Part shown: in pieces, positions 35,451-43,616 of the stretch
Numbering within the stretch: position 1 is the stretch's first letter
How the letters are laid out: each line of letters opens with the position of its first letter
Assembly (NCBI RefSeq): GCF_900102815.1
Contig: NZ_FNGF01000005.1
Span: forward strand, 434,001-498,000
Length of the DNA stretch: 64,000 nt
Direction of reading: 5' to 3'
Origin: Glycomyces sambucus
GTDB taxonomy: Bacteria; Actinomycetota; Actinomycetes; Mycobacteriales; Micromonosporaceae
Notes under the pieces: model-generated
Databases searched by the model: none
What the model was told of the DNA's origin: nothing
What the model saw: only the letters and a program-made list of their open reading frames with translations
Made by a program: the position numbers and the translations under genes

Positions 35451-36035
35451 TCAGATCTTGGTCGCGAGCTCCCGGAACGCCTTGCCGCGGTGGGAGATCG
35501 CGTTCTTCTGGGCCGCCGTCATCTCGGCGCTGGTGAGCTCGGCGCCGTCGGGGACGAACAGCGAGTCGTAGCCGAACCCGCCGGTGCCCCGCGGCTCGCG
35601 GATCACGCGGCCGGGCATCTCGCCGTGGACGACGAGCTCGCGCCCGTCGGGCCACACGATCGCCGCGGCGCACACGAACCGCGCCGCGCGCAGGCCGTCG
35701 GGGACGTCGGTGAGCTGGTCGAGCAGCAGCGCGTTGTTCGCCGCGTCGTCCTTCTTCGTCCCCGCCCAGCGGGCCGAGAGCACGCCGGGCATGCCGTTGA
35801 GGGCGTCCACGGCCAGGCCGGAGTCGTCGGCGATGGTCGCCAGGCCGGTGTGCGCGACGCCGTCGCGGGCCTTGAGCAGGGCGTTGCCCGCGAAGGTCAG
35901 CTCGGTCTCGGGGGTGTCGGGGTACTCGTCGACGGCGCCGAGGCCGACGAGCTCGACGTGCGGGGCCGCCGCGGCCAGGATCTCGCGCAGCTCGTCCACC
36001 TTGCCCGCGTTGCGGGTCGCCAGGAGCACCTTCAC
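35451..36035 (-). CDS. rdgB: XTP/dITP diphosphatase (HAM1/RdgB)
   Basis: 194 residues. Family motifs are complete: [54 protein letters not shown] and [10 protein letters not shown]. It hydrolyses deaminated purine nucleoside triphosphates, keeping ITP and XTP out of nucleic acids. Its ATG overlaps the rph stop by 4 nt, the standard actinobacterial rph-rdgB pair. Confidence 0.95.
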   Translation of the reverse strand: MKVLLATRNAGKVDELREILAAAAPHVELVGLGAVDEYPDTPETELTFAGNALLKARDGVAHTGLATIADDSGLAVDALNGMPGVLSARWAGTKKDDAANNALLLDQLTDVPDGLRAARFVCAAAIVWPDGRELVVHGEMPGRVIREPRGTGGFGYDSLFVPDGAELTSAEMTAAQKNAISHRGKAFRELATKI

Positions 36036-36760
36036 GGGCTGAGGAGGGTCCGGGCCTGGAGGCCGGCGAGTTCCTTGCAGCCCTTGAGGGCCAGGTCCAG
36101 GAGCTGGTCGAGCTCGGTGCGGTTGAAGACCGCCTCCTCGCCGGTGCCCTGGACCTCGACGAAGTCGCCCTCGCCGGTGCAGACCACGTTCATGTCGACC
36201 GAGGCGGCGACGTCCTCCTCGTAGGGGAGGTCGAGGACCGGCACGCCGTTGACGACCCCGACGCTGATCGCCGACACCGAGGTGGTGAGGATCTTGTCGG
36301 GCTTGCGGGCGATCTTCTGCTCCTTGAGCCAGTCGACGGCGTCGTGCAGGGCCACGTAGGCGCCGGTGATCGACGCGGTGCGGGTGCCGCCGTCGGCCTG
36401 GAGGACGTCGCAGTCGAGGGTGATCGTGTTCTCGCCCAGGGCCTTGAAGTCGACGCAGGCGCGCAGCGACCGGCCGATCAGGCGGGAGATCTCATGGGTC
36501 CGGCCGCCGATCTTGCCGCGGATCGACTCGCGGTCGGACCGCGAGTGGGTCGAGCGCGGGAGCATCGAGTACTCGGCGGTCACCCACCCCTCGCCCGAGC
36601 CGCGGCGCCAGCGGGGGACGCCCGGGGTCACCGTCGCGGTGCAGAGCACGCGGGTGCGGCCGAATTCGACGAGGACCGACCCTTCCGGGTGGTCGGTCCA
36701 GGAGCGGGTGAACTTCACGGGGCGCAGCTCGTCGGCCGCGCGCTTGTCAGGTCGAGTCAT
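36032..36760 (-). CDS. rph: Ribonuclease PH
   Basis: 242 residues. RNase PH motifs include [57 protein letters not shown] and the C-terminal [13 protein letters not shown]. It trims tRNA 3' ends by phosphorolysis. It starts with [14 protein letters not shown] and has a leaderless promoter (TAGGCT, 36768-36773, 7 nt upstream). A tRNA-Leu gene lies about 150 nt away on the other strand. Confidence 0.95.
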   Translation of the reverse strand: MTRPDKRAADELRPVKFTRSWTDHPEGSVLVEFGRTRVLCTATVTPGVPRWRRGSGEGWVTAEYSMLPRSTHSRSDRESIRGKIGGRTHEISRLIGRSLRACVDFKALGENTITLDCDVLQADGGTRTASITGAYVALHDAVDWLKEQKIARKPDKILTTSVSAISVGVVNGVPVLDLPYEEDVAASVDMNVVCTGEGDFVEVQGTGEEAVFNRTELDQLLDLALKGCKELAGLQARTLLSP

Positions 36761-36773
36761 CCTGACCAGCCTA
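36761..36773 (-). promoter_or_regulatory. Leaderless -10 of rph
   Basis: On the minus strand TAGGCT (36768-36773) is followed by 7 nt and the rph ATG. Confidence 0.55.
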
Positions 36774-36915
36774 CGGCAGCGTACAGGCGTGTGACACACT
36801 AGTTGCTGCTCAAATGAGAGCGTCGGCACGCTGCCCGGCCGGTCCCGTCCGGCCGCTCGCGCGCCGGCCCGCGCAGGCGGCGGCCCCGCGTTCCCCGTCC
36901 GCCGCGCGGCGCTTC

Positions 36916-36997
36916 GCGCAAGTGGCGGAACTGGCAGACGCGCAGGATTTAGGTTCCTGTGTCCTCGGACGTGGGGGTTCAAGTCCCCCCTTGCGCA
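36916..36997 (+). tRNA. tRNA-Leu (anticodon UAG)
   Basis: 82 nt. The 7-bp acceptor stem pairs GCGCAAG with CTTGCGC. The anticodon stem CAGGA/TCCTG encloses the loop TTTAGGT, giving anticodon UAG, which reads CUA and probably CUG. A long variable arm (class II) and the T loop GTTCAAG are present. CCA is not encoded. A strong terminator follows. Confidence 0.95.
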
Positions 36998-37008
36998 CTC
37001 GACGAGAC

Positions 37009-37043
37009 GACAGGCCCCGGCGGGCAACCCGCCGGGGCCTGTC
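37009..37043. terminator. Terminator of tRNA-Leu
   Basis: 16-bp perfect stem (37009-37024 with 37028-37043) and a CAA loop, 11 nt past the tRNA. Confidence 0.85.
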
Positions 37044-37120
37044 GCGCGTATGGAGGGTGACGCCACTGTGGCCGGTTCGGTTGCATCGACGCCGGAAAAA
37101 GGATGTATTGCACAAGTTCG

Positions 37121-37149
37121 TTTACCTTTGAGCGGTAAGCAACTATAAA
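37121..37149 (+). promoter_or_regulatory. Sigma-70-type promoter of the secreted protein gene
   Basis: TTTACC (37121-37126), a 17-nt spacer and TATAAA (37144-37149). Overlapping the -35 is the inverted repeat TTACC-N7-GGTAA (37122-37138), a possible operator. Confidence 0.65.
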
Positions 37150-37186
37150 GAGGGCAAGTGAACGGTTCTCCCGAAAGGTGATCTTC

Positions 37187-37846
37187 ATGTCCGCTTTCAA
37201 GACCGCTACGCGCACCGCCCTGGCCGCGGCCGCCGCAGCCGCCGTGCTCCTCCCCGCGACCGCCGCCGCCGCGCAGGGGACCGAGATCCCCGAGGAGGGC
37301 TGGGAGTACTCCGAGCAGTGGGACTTCGTCCGGGACGAGTTCACCGCCCAGGCGCAGGCCGACACCGAGGACCTGCTCGCGGAGCACTTCGAGGACCGGA
37401 CGTTCACGTCCGGCCTGGAGTCGATCCGGCTCCAGAACTACTACATCGACGGCGTGAACGAGACGCCCGTGCACCGCAAGTTCCGCGCCGACTTCTCCGT
37501 CGATGGGACCGGCGAGGGCTTCGAGACCGCGATCTACCTGCCCGGCGGGATCACCCCCGGGATCCAGGACGTCTCGGACGGCGGCGAGTTCGACGGGCAC
37601 TACCTCCTCCACTGCCGCGAGAGCGACACCAAGTGCAAGGAGAAGACGCTCAAGGACGGCACCGTCGTCGCGTACACCACCGACGGGACCTACGTCGAGG
37701 CCGCGGCGTTCTTCCCCGACGGCTCGGTCGGCTGGACCTGGTGGGGCGAGGGCGAGGGCGGCGAGCTCCCGTCCACGAAGGAGATCACGAACTTCGTGGC
37801 CGACTTCGACACCGAGCCGGTCTGGCACGCGCTCGAGAACGACTAG
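37187..37846 (+). CDS. Secreted protein of unknown function
   Basis: 219 residues from ATG 37187, with GAAAGG 8 nt upstream. A Sec signal peptide ([20 protein letters not shown]) precedes an acidic mature domain with two Cys ([16 protein letters not shown]) that may form a disulfide, and [15 protein letters not shown] do not recognise the family. It has one of the few clear sigma-70-like promoters in the window, so it may be well expressed. Confidence 0.78.
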   Translation: MSAFKTATRTALAAAAAAAVLLPATAAAAQGTEIPEEGWEYSEQWDFVRDEFTAQAQADTEDLLAEHFEDRTFTSGLESIRLQNYYIDGVNETPVHRKFRADFSVDGTGEGFETAIYLPGGITPGIQDVSDGGEFDGHYLLHCRESDTKCKEKTLKDGTVVAYTTDGTYVEAAAFFPDGSVGWTWWGEGEGGELPSTKEITNFVADFDTEPVWHALEND

Positions 37847-37861
37847 GCCCCAGTGGTCCGG

Positions 37862-37885
37862 CGGCCCCCGCTCCGGCGGGGGCCG
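37862..37885. terminator. Terminator between secreted protein and EamA exporter
   Basis: 10-bp perfect stem and 4-nt loop (37862-37871 with 37876-37885), between convergent genes. Confidence 0.75.
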
Positions 37886-37888
37886 TTC

Positions 37889-38806
37889 TCATTGCGGCAG
37901 GCGAGACCTGACGGCGAGGGCGGCGCAGCCGACGACGGCGAGGCCGCCGAGGACCGTGGGGAGGCCGAGCGGCTCGCCGAGCAGGAGCGCCGACCAGGCG
38001 ATCGTCATGACCGGCTGGACGAGCTGGACCTGCGACACCTGGGCCATGGGCCCGAGCGCGAGCCCGCGGTACCAGGCGAAGAAGCCCAGGAACATGCTCA
38101 CCGCCGCGAGGTACGCGAACGCGCCCCACTGGACCGGCGTGGCGTGCAAGGGCCCGGCGGCGAGCGCGAACGCGGTCGCGGCCGTCATCACCGGCGCGCC
38201 GAGGACCAGCGCCCACGAGATCGTCTGCCACGCACCGAGTTCACGTGCGAGCAGGCCGCCCTCGGTGTAGCCGACCGCGGCCGCGGCGACCGCCGCGAAC
38301 AGCAGCAGGTCGGGCCAGCCGAGGCCCCCGAGGCCCCCGTTCCCCAAGGCCGCGAACACGACCGCGGCGACCGCGCCCGCGCCGGCGGCGAGCCAGAAGC
38401 GCGGCGGCGGGTGCTCGCGGGTGCGCAGCACCGTGACCGCGGCGGTCGCGGCGGGCAGGAGCGCGATCACGACCGCGCCGTGGCTCGCCGAGGTGTGCTC
38501 CAGCGCGAACGACGTGAGCAGCCCGAAACCCGCGACGACCCCGGCCGCGACGAGCACGAGCCGACGCCACTGGGCCCGGGTCGGAAACCGCTGCCGCGTG
38601 AACGCCAGGGCCCCGGCCGCGAGGACCGCGGCGATCACCGCGCGGCCCGCGCCGATGAACAAGGGGGACATGCCGTCGACGGCGATCCGGGTGAACGGCA
38701 GGGTGAGCGAGAACGCCGCCACGCCGAGCAGGCCCCACCACAGGCCCGCGCGCGTGCGCGATAGCGGAGGCGTCGCCAGCGCGGTAGCGCTACTGTTGTC
38801 TCTCAT
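37889..38806 (-). CDS. EamA/DMT family exporter
   Basis: 305 residues. It has ten membrane segments in two EamA repeats. The first begins GLLGVAAFSLTLPFTRIAVDG; the second contains VGYTEGGLLARELGAWQTIS and VQPVMTIAWSALLLGEPLGL. The family exports metabolites or amino acids. It is divergent from a MocR-type regulator that very probably controls it. The ATG at 38806 interlocks with the regulator's ATG (38805) within CATG, so there is no 5' leader. Confidence 0.87.
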   Translation of the reverse strand: MRDNSSATALATPPLSRTRAGLWWGLLGVAAFSLTLPFTRIAVDGMSPLFIGAGRAVIAAVLAAGALAFTRQRFPTRAQWRRLVLVAAGVVAGFGLLTSFALEHTSASHGAVVIALLPAATAAVTVLRTREHPPPRFWLAAGAGAVAAVVFAALGNGGLGGLGWPDLLLFAAVAAAAVGYTEGGLLARELGAWQTISWALVLGAPVMTAATAFALAAGPLHATPVQWGAFAYLAAVSMFLGFFAWYRGLALGPMAQVSQVQLVQPVMTIAWSALLLGEPLGLPTVLGGLAVVGCAALAVRSRLPQ

Positions 38807-38819
38807 GTTCAACGATAGC
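38789..38819. promoter_or_regulatory. Symmetric divergent promoter/operator with interlocked start codons
   Basis: GCTACTGTTG (38789-38798) and CAACGATAGC (38810-38819) are complementary at 8 of 10 positions. They carry opposed -10 hexamers: TACTGT, 8 nt before the MocR ATG, and TATCGT on the minus strand, 5 nt before the EamA ATG. Both genes appear leaderless, and MocR could control both by binding here. Confidence 0.6.
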
Positions 38820-40211
38820 AGTGCGCGGATCATTCAGGCCCTCCGCGAACGCATCGCGGCGGCGGCCCCCGGGACCCGGCTGCCGTCCACCCGCGCGCTC
38901 GTCGCCGAGTTCGCCGCGAGCCCGGTGACCGTGCAGAAGGCGCTCCTGGCCCTCGACACCGAAGGGCTCCTGGAGCGCCGCCCCGGCGTCGGCACGTTCG
39001 TGCGGGCCGTGCGCACCGCCCGGCCCAGCGACTACCGGTGGCAGACGGCCGCGCTCGGCGCCCCGCCCGCGCGCGTCCCGCGCCTGCCCACCGCGCTCAA
39101 GACCGCCCCGAACGACGTCATCGCGCTCCACTCCGGCTACCCCGACCGGGAACTGCTCCCCGAACGCCTGGTCCGCGCCGCGTTCACGCGGGCCGCGCGC
39201 GGCGACGCCGTCATGAGCCGTCCGCCCGCCGCGGGCCTGCCCGAACTCCAGCACTGGTTCGCCGCCGAACTCGGCGAGGACGCCCCCGCCGGGGTCGCGC
39301 CGCCGACCCCGAGCGACGTGCTCATCGTCCCCGGCAGCCAGACCGGGCTCAGCTCCCTGTTCCGGGTCCTCGTCGGCCCCGGCCGCCCGCTCCTGGTCGA
39401 GTCGCCCACGTTCTGGGGCGCGATCGTCGCCGCCGCGCGAGAGCACGTCGACCTCGTCCCGATCCCCATCGGCCCCAACGGACCCGACCCCGACGTGCTC
39501 GCCGATGCGTTCGCGCGCACCGGCGCCCGCGCGTTCTACGCCCAGCCGAACTTCGCCAACCCCACCGGCGTGCAGTGGACCCCCGGCCTCACCGACCGCA
39601 TCCTCGACGTGGTGCGGGCCCACGGCGCGTTCCTCATCGAGGACGACTGGGCCCACGAGTTCGGGATCACCGCCGAGGTCCGGCCCGTCGCCGCCCGCGA
39701 CGACAGCGGGCACGTCGTCTACGTCAGGTCCCTCACCAAGAGCGTGTCCACCGCCGTCCGGGTCGCCGCCGTCGTCGCCCGCGGGCCCGCCCGCGACCGG
39801 ATCCTCGCCGACGCCCAGGCCGAGTCCATGTACGTCAGCGGCCTCCTCCAGGCCGTCGCGGTCGACGTCGTCACCCAGCCCGGCTGGCGCACCCACCTCA
39901 AAGGACTCCGGCACCAGCTCGCGGCCCGCCGCGACCTCATGGTCGCCGGCCTCGCCGAGCACGCCTCGCGCGCCCACCTCGAAGCCGTTCCCCAAGGGGG
40001 CCTGAACCTCTGGGTGCGCCTGCCCGACGCCACCGACCTCCTCGCGCTCGCCCGCGCCTGCGAGGACGCCGGCGTGCTCGTCGTCCCCGGCGACGAGTGG
40101 TTCCCCGCCGAACCCACCGGCGCGTACCTGCGCCTCAACTACTCCGGCCCCAACCCCGGCGCCTTCCCCGACGCCGCCTGCACCATCGGCCGCGCCCTCG
40201 GCGCCGATTGA
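38805..40211 (+). CDS. MocR-type GntR/aminotransferase regulator
   Basis: 468 residues. The N-terminal GntR winged HTH is seen as PSTRALVAEFAASPVTVQKA and LERRPGVGTFV. The C-terminal two thirds are a class I aminotransferase fold with FYAQPNFANPTGVQW, ASEDDWA-like IEDDWAHEFG and the PLP lysine in RSLTKSVST. MocR proteins sense PLP, often with an amino acid, and control a divergent neighbour, here the EamA exporter. No Shine-Dalgarno precedes the ATG. Confidence 0.92.
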   Translation: MFNDSSARIIQALRERIAAAAPGTRLPSTRALVAEFAASPVTVQKALLALDTEGLLERRPGVGTFVRAVRTARPSDYRWQTAALGAPPARVPRLPTALKTAPNDVIALHSGYPDRELLPERLVRAAFTRAARGDAVMSRPPAAGLPELQHWFAAELGEDAPAGVAPPTPSDVLIVPGSQTGLSSLFRVLVGPGRPLLVESPTFWGAIVAAAREHVDLVPIPIGPNGPDPDVLADAFARTGARAFYAQPNFANPTGVQWTPGLTDRILDVVRAHGAFLIEDDWAHEFGITAEVRPVAARDDSGHVVYVRSLTKSVSTAVRVAAVVARGPARDRILADAQAESMYVSGLLQAVAVDVVTQPGWRTHLKGLRHQLAARRDLMVAGLAEHASRAHLEAVPQGGLNLWVRLPDATDLLALARACEDAGVLVVPGDEWFPAEPTGAYLRLNYSGPNPGAFPDAACTIGRALGAD

Positions 40212-40280
40212 GGCCGCCGCGTGGACTGCCGTTCACCTGCTATTCGCCTTGCGGCCCACTGGATCGCGGAGGTTCGGAGG

Positions 40281-40538
40281 ATGAGTGCAGTCGATGAGGT
40301 GGCCCGGGTGGCGGCGCTGGCGCTGGCGGTGCAGCGGTCCGGAATGCTGCCGCTGGAGGAGCAGGCCGCACTGCTCGACACCTACCGCAGGGCCCGCGAG
40401 CGGGTGCTCCGGCAGGGGAGCGAGGACGCCGTGCGGCGCCTCGCCGAACTCGACAGTGCTGGCGGCGGTGCTGCCGGCGGTCCTGCCGGCGGTGCGCTCG
40501 ACGGCGCCGAGGGTCCGAGGGTGCTCAGTCGTCTTTGA
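40281..40538 (+). CDS. Small hypothetical protein
   Basis: 85 residues from ATG 40281, with GGAGG 8 nt upstream. The first ~57 residues are one amphipathic helical stretch (EEQAALLDTYRRARERVL). The rest is Gly/Ala-rich, encoded by imperfect TGCCGGCGG-type repeats. I recognise no family. A good ribosome binding site and helical content support it, but the tail may be noise. Confidence 0.45.
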   Translation: MSAVDEVARVAALALAVQRSGMLPLEEQAALLDTYRRARERVLRQGSEDAVRRLAELDSAGGGAAGGPAGGALDGAEGPRVLSRL

Positions 40539-40976
40539 GATCCGGTCGAGGATCGCCGCATGTGATCCCCACATGCCGAGATCACGCCGCCGCGTCCTCG
40601 CGCTCTCGTCCGGCGGGACCGCCGCATCAGGTGAGACGACCGCCAGCGAGCGTGGTCGCACGGGCGCGGTCGACGCCCGGGCGCTCGGCATCCCGACCGC
40701 CGCCGGGACTGCACCGGTACGGCCGGACGGCCGGGCACGCACGACGACGGCCGGTCCCGAGGGACCGGCCCGTCCGCGCTGCGTTCACACGTTCCCGCAT
40801 TCTTGCGTGCACACCTTCGGGTGACACGGCGGCTCGCGGGGCCGGTTTCTGTCGGACCCCGGCGGGAGGATGGCACCTTATGCTTCCCCGGGAGGGTGGG
40901 GGGTAGGGATGGTAGTACCACTACCCCACCCACCCGCCCTGCGGGCGGCGCGTCGCGGCCGTGCGGCCGCGACCGG
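40539..40976. other. Non-coding stretch with an inverted repeat and a copy of a dispersed element
   Basis: 438 bp without a convincing gene. It holds the inverted repeat GTGATC-N12-GATCAC (40562-40585) and copy A of the ~75-bp G-quadruplex element (40846-40918). Confidence 0.55.
40846..40918 (+). repeat. Dispersed ~75-bp element, copy A, with G-quadruplex motif
   Basis: It starts near TCTGTCGGACCCC and ends GGGATGGTA. It contains GGGAGGGTGGGGGGTAGGG (40890-40908), which fits the (G3+N1-7)4 G-quadruplex rule. It aligns with copy B at 47926-48000, with the same 10-bp GTCGGACCCC block, the same GGGATGGTA end and nearly the same spacing (50 versus 52 nt). Confidence 0.6.
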
Positions 40977-41450
40977 CTACTCCTCGAGTCCGAGCTGCTT
41001 CTTCAAGCGCGCGACGTGGCCGGTGGCCTTCACGTTGTACTGCGCCGCCTCGATGTCCCCCTGCTCGTCGATGACGAAGGTGGAGCGGATGACGCCCGTG
41101 ATGGTCCGGCCGTAGTTCTTCTTCTCGCCCCACGCGCCGTACTCCTCGAGCACCTTGTGCTCGGGGTCGGACAGCAGGGGGAAGGTCAGGCCGTCGCGCT
41201 CGACGAACTTCGCGAGCTCCTCCGGCTCGTCGGGGGAGACCCCCAGCACCGCGTACCCCGCGGCCTGGAGACTCGCGAGGCTGTCGCGGAAGTCGCATGC
41301 CTCCTTCGTGCAGCCGGGGGTCATCGCCCGCGGGTACGCGTAGAGGATCACCTTGCGGCCCTGGAGGCTCGACAAGGTCATCGTGTCGCCGGTGTCCGTG
41401 GCGAGCGTGAAATCCGGTGCCGAGTCACCGGCCTGAAGTCGTACGTTCAC
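40977..41450 (-). CDS. bcp: Thioredoxin-dependent peroxiredoxin BCP
   Basis: 157 residues from a GTG. BCP motifs are clear: YAYPRAMTPGCTKEACDFRD (peroxidatic Cys, resolving Cys five residues on), GVSPDEPEELAKF, FPLLSDPEHKVLEEYGAW and RSTFVIDEQG. It detoxifies hydroperoxides using thioredoxin. The GTG start has a leaderless -10 (TAGGGT, 41459-41464, 8 nt upstream). Confidence 0.94.
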   Translation of the reverse strand: MNVRLQAGDSAPDFTLATDTGDTMTLSSLQGRKVILYAYPRAMTPGCTKEACDFRDSLASLQAAGYAVLGVSPDEPEELAKFVERDGLTFPLLSDPEHKVLEEYGAWGEKKNYGRTITGVIRSTFVIDEQGDIEAAQYNVKATGHVARLKKQLGLEE

Positions 41451-41464
41451 AGGTCGCAACCCTA
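41451..41464 (-). promoter_or_regulatory. Leaderless -10 of bcp
   Basis: On the minus strand TAGGGT (41459-41464) precedes the GTG start by 8 nt. Confidence 0.5.
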
Positions 41465-41575
41465 CCTTCCGTCCCTGACAATCCCCTGGGAGCACGCTCG
41501 ACGCTCCCTGTCCGCGCCGACCCGCCCCGCCGGCCCGTCCCAATATGCGCCGTTGCGGTTGACGACCACCGCCCA

Positions 41576-41600
41576 GCTATTGCAAAATAATTGCAATAGC
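41576..41600. promoter_or_regulatory. Nur (nickel-responsive Fur) box upstream of the metal importer
   Basis: The 25-bp inverted repeat GCTATTGCAA-N5-TTGCAATAGC contains TTGCAA-N5-TTGCAA, the Nur box described in Streptomyces (tTGCaa-N5-ttGCAA). TTGACG (41559-41564) lies 18 nt upstream of CAAAAT within the box, so bound Nur would cover the -10. This points to nickel as the substrate of the downstream importer. Confidence 0.85.
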
Positions 41601-41714
41601 CCGACGTGGGTTGTTGATTCCAGCGTGGGCGCCCTGCATCCGGCAGGGCGGCCGCCGAACTCCCCGGACACCTCGAAAACTCCCCCCGGACACATACAGG
41701 AAGGCGCGCCGCCC

Positions 41715-42425
41715 GTGGAAGACCTCGCGCTGCACATCCCGACCGACGTCATCGACGGCCCCACGTCGCTGGGGTTCGCCCTGATCGCCGTGCTCGCCGT
41801 CGGATGGTGCACCGTCGCCGCCCGCCGCGGCCTCGACGAGCGGCTCGTCCCGCTCGCCGGCCTCGCGACCGCGTTCATCTTCGCCGCCCAGATGCTCAAC
41901 TTCCCCATCGCCGCCGGCGTCTCCGGGCACCTCCTCGGCGGCGCGCTCGCCGCCGCGCTCCTCGGGCCCTGGCTCGGGGCCCTGTGCGTCACCGTCGTCA
42001 TCGCGATCCAGGCGCTCCTGTTCGCCGACGGCGCCGTCACCGCCCTGGGCCTGAACGTCGTCAACATGGCCCTCATCGCCACCTTCACCGCCTACGGCGT
42101 GCTCGCCCTGGCGCTCAAGGTCCTCCCGCGCACCCGCTGGGGCCTCGGCGCCGCCGTCTTCGCCGCCGCGATCGTCAGCGTCGTCGCCGCCTCCGCCGGG
42201 TTCGTGCTCCAGTTCTGGCTCGGCGGCGAAGAGGTCGGCCAGTCACTCGGCGCGATGGCCGTGGCGATCCTCGGCACCCACGTGCTCGTCGGCATCGGCG
42301 AGGCCGTCATCACCGCCGGGGCCGTCACCGCGGTCGCCGTCGCCCGCCCCGACCTCGTCCACGCCCTGCGCGGCACCCCGCTCGCCCGCCCGGCCGCCAC
42401 CCTGCCCTCGAAGGACGCCGCATGA
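41715..42425 (+). CDS. cbiM: ECF-type nickel/cobalt importer substrate component (CbiM/NikM)
   Basis: 236 residues from a GTG about 10 nt after AGGAAGG. It has seven membrane segments. The N-terminal LHIPTDVIDGP corresponds to the metal-binding MHIPDG motif of CbiM/NikM but with about six extra residues before the His, which would change the amino-terminal metal site unless processed. FPIAAGVSGHLLGGALAAAL and GTHVLVGIGEAVIT are family motifs. The Nur box favours nickel. First gene of the NikM-N-Q-O unit. Confidence 0.88.
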   Translation: MEDLALHIPTDVIDGPTSLGFALIAVLAVGWCTVAARRGLDERLVPLAGLATAFIFAAQMLNFPIAAGVSGHLLGGALAAALLGPWLGALCVTVVIAIQALLFADGAVTALGLNVVNMALIATFTAYGVLALALKVLPRTRWGLGAAVFAAAIVSVVAASAGFVLQFWLGGEEVGQSLGAMAVAILGTHVLVGIGEAVITAGAVTAVAVARPDLVHALRGTPLARPAATLPSKDAA

Positions 42426-42772
42426 AGAAGCTCCTGATCACCGGCACGATCGTCACACTCGTCCTCGCCGGCTTCGTGTCCCTGTTCGCCTCCGCCTCCC
42501 CCGACGGCCTCGAATCGGTGCTCCTCACCGGATGCGACACCGCCGACGGCGAGATCACCGGCGGCACCTGCGTCCTCCAGGCCGCGGGCGAGCACGAGAT
42601 CGGCGGCGCCTTCGCCGACTACGGCATCGCCTTCCTCGACAACGAGGTCCTCGGCGCCTCCCTCGCCGGGATCCTCGGCGTCCTGCTCACCCTCGCCGTC
42701 GCGACCGGCCTGTTCAAGCTCCTCGCCCTCGGGAGGAAGCCCGCCGAACCCGCGAACGACGTGCAGGCGTGA
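42422..42772 (+). CDS. PDGLE-domain subunit (NikN/CbiN-like)
   Basis: 116 residues; the ATG overlaps the cbiM stop. An N-terminal membrane segment (LLITGTIVTLVLAGFVSLFA), a PDGLE motif (ASPDGLESV), a short extracellular loop with two Cys and a second membrane segment (LAGILGVLLTLAVATGLF) match the PDGLE family found fused to or beside NikM. It is needed for metal loading of the substrate component. Confidence 0.85.
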   Translation: MKKLLITGTIVTLVLAGFVSLFASASPDGLESVLLTGCDTADGEITGGTCVLQAAGEHEIGGAFADYGIAFLDNEVLGASLAGILGVLLTLAVATGLFKLLALGRKPAEPANDVQA

Positions 42773-42858
42773 GCGCCGGCAGGGAGGCGCACCCGGACAC
42801 CGCGCTGCGGCGCACCGCCGCCGCGCCCGCGAACCGGCGCCCGAAGGACCGCCGGTGA
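42769..42858 (+). CDS. Possible 29-residue peptide coupled between nikN and cbiQ
   Basis: GTG 42769 overlaps the upstream stop as GTGA, and the TGA at 42856-42858 overlaps the cbiQ GTG, also as GTGA. The frame encodes a very basic peptide (VSAGREAHPDTALRRTAA, then RRPKDRR). Double coupling suggests it is translated, at least to carry ribosomes across the 82-nt gap to cbiQ. A functional peptide is not implied. Confidence 0.35.
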   Translation: MSAGREAHPDTALRRTAAAPANRRPKDRR

Positions 42859-43616
42859 ACCCCGTCGACGGCCTCCACCGTCCCGGGGACTCCCCGCTCC
42901 ACCGGCTCCGCCCGCAGGTGAAGATCGTCGGCCTCGTCGCCTTCACCTGCGCCATCGCCGCCACCCCGCGGGAGGCCGTGTGGGCCTTCGGGATCCACGC
43001 CGCGATCCTCGCGGGCCTGTTCGCGCTCGCCCGCGTCCCCGCGGGCTGGGTCGTCACCCGCAGCCTCGTCGAGTCCCCGTTCCTGGTCCTCGCGCTCGCG
43101 TTCCCGTTCATGGTCGAAGGCCCCGCCGTCCACATCGGCGTCCTCACCGTGTCCGAACCGGGCCTGTGGGCCGGCTGGAACCTCCTCGCCAAGGCCACCC
43201 TCGGCGTGTGGGCCGCGCTGCTCCTCGCCGCGACCACGCCCGTCGCCGGGGTCCTCGCCGGGCTCTCGCGCCTGCGCTGCCCCGAGATCCTGCTCCAGAT
43301 CACCGCGTTCGCGATCCGCTACGCCCACCTCACCGTCGCCGAGGTCACCCAGATGCGCCTCGCGCGCCTCGCCCGCTGCGACGACCCCAGGTTCCTGTGG
43401 CAGGCCGGCGCCCTCGCCCGCAGCCTCGGCACCGTCTTCATCCGCTCCTTCGAACGCGGCGAACGCGTCTGGCAGGCCATGGCCGCCCGCGGCTACACCG
43501 GGCGCCTCCCGCTCGAAGTCGGCCCCGCCCCCGCCAGCGCCCGCCAGTGGTCCACCGCCATGGCGGTCCCCCTCGCCGCCGCGGCCCTCGCCGCATGGAC
43601 GGCGGCGACCCTGTGA
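42855..43616 (+). CDS. cbiQ: ECF transporter transmembrane T component (CbiQ/NikQ)
   Basis: 253 residues from a GTG. It starts MNPVDGLHRPGDSPLHRLRP and has about five membrane segments. The CbiQ coupling motifs are present: RYAHLTVAEVTQMRLARLAR and FERGERVWQAMAARGYTG (the A-R-G motif that contacts the ATPase). It links the NikM/PDGLE unit to the NikO ATPase. Confidence 0.9.
   Translation: MNPVDGLHRPGDSPLHRLRPQVKIVGLVAFTCAIAATPREAVWAFGIHAAILAGLFALARVPAGWVVTRSLVESPFLVLALAFPFMVEGPAVHIGVLTVSEPGLWAGWNLLAKATLGVWAALLLAATTPVAGVLAGLSRLRCPEILLQITAFAIRYAHLTVAEVTQMRLARLARCDDPRFLWQAGALARSLGTVFIRSFERGERVWQAMAARGYTGRLPLEVGPAPASARQWSTAMAVPLAAAALAAWTAATL

Noticed and set aside
41460-41714. Cobalamin riboswitch upstream of the CbiM-type importer
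   Set aside because: No B12-box-like core (GCCACTG) or extended leader structure was seen, while a full Nur box explains regulation.
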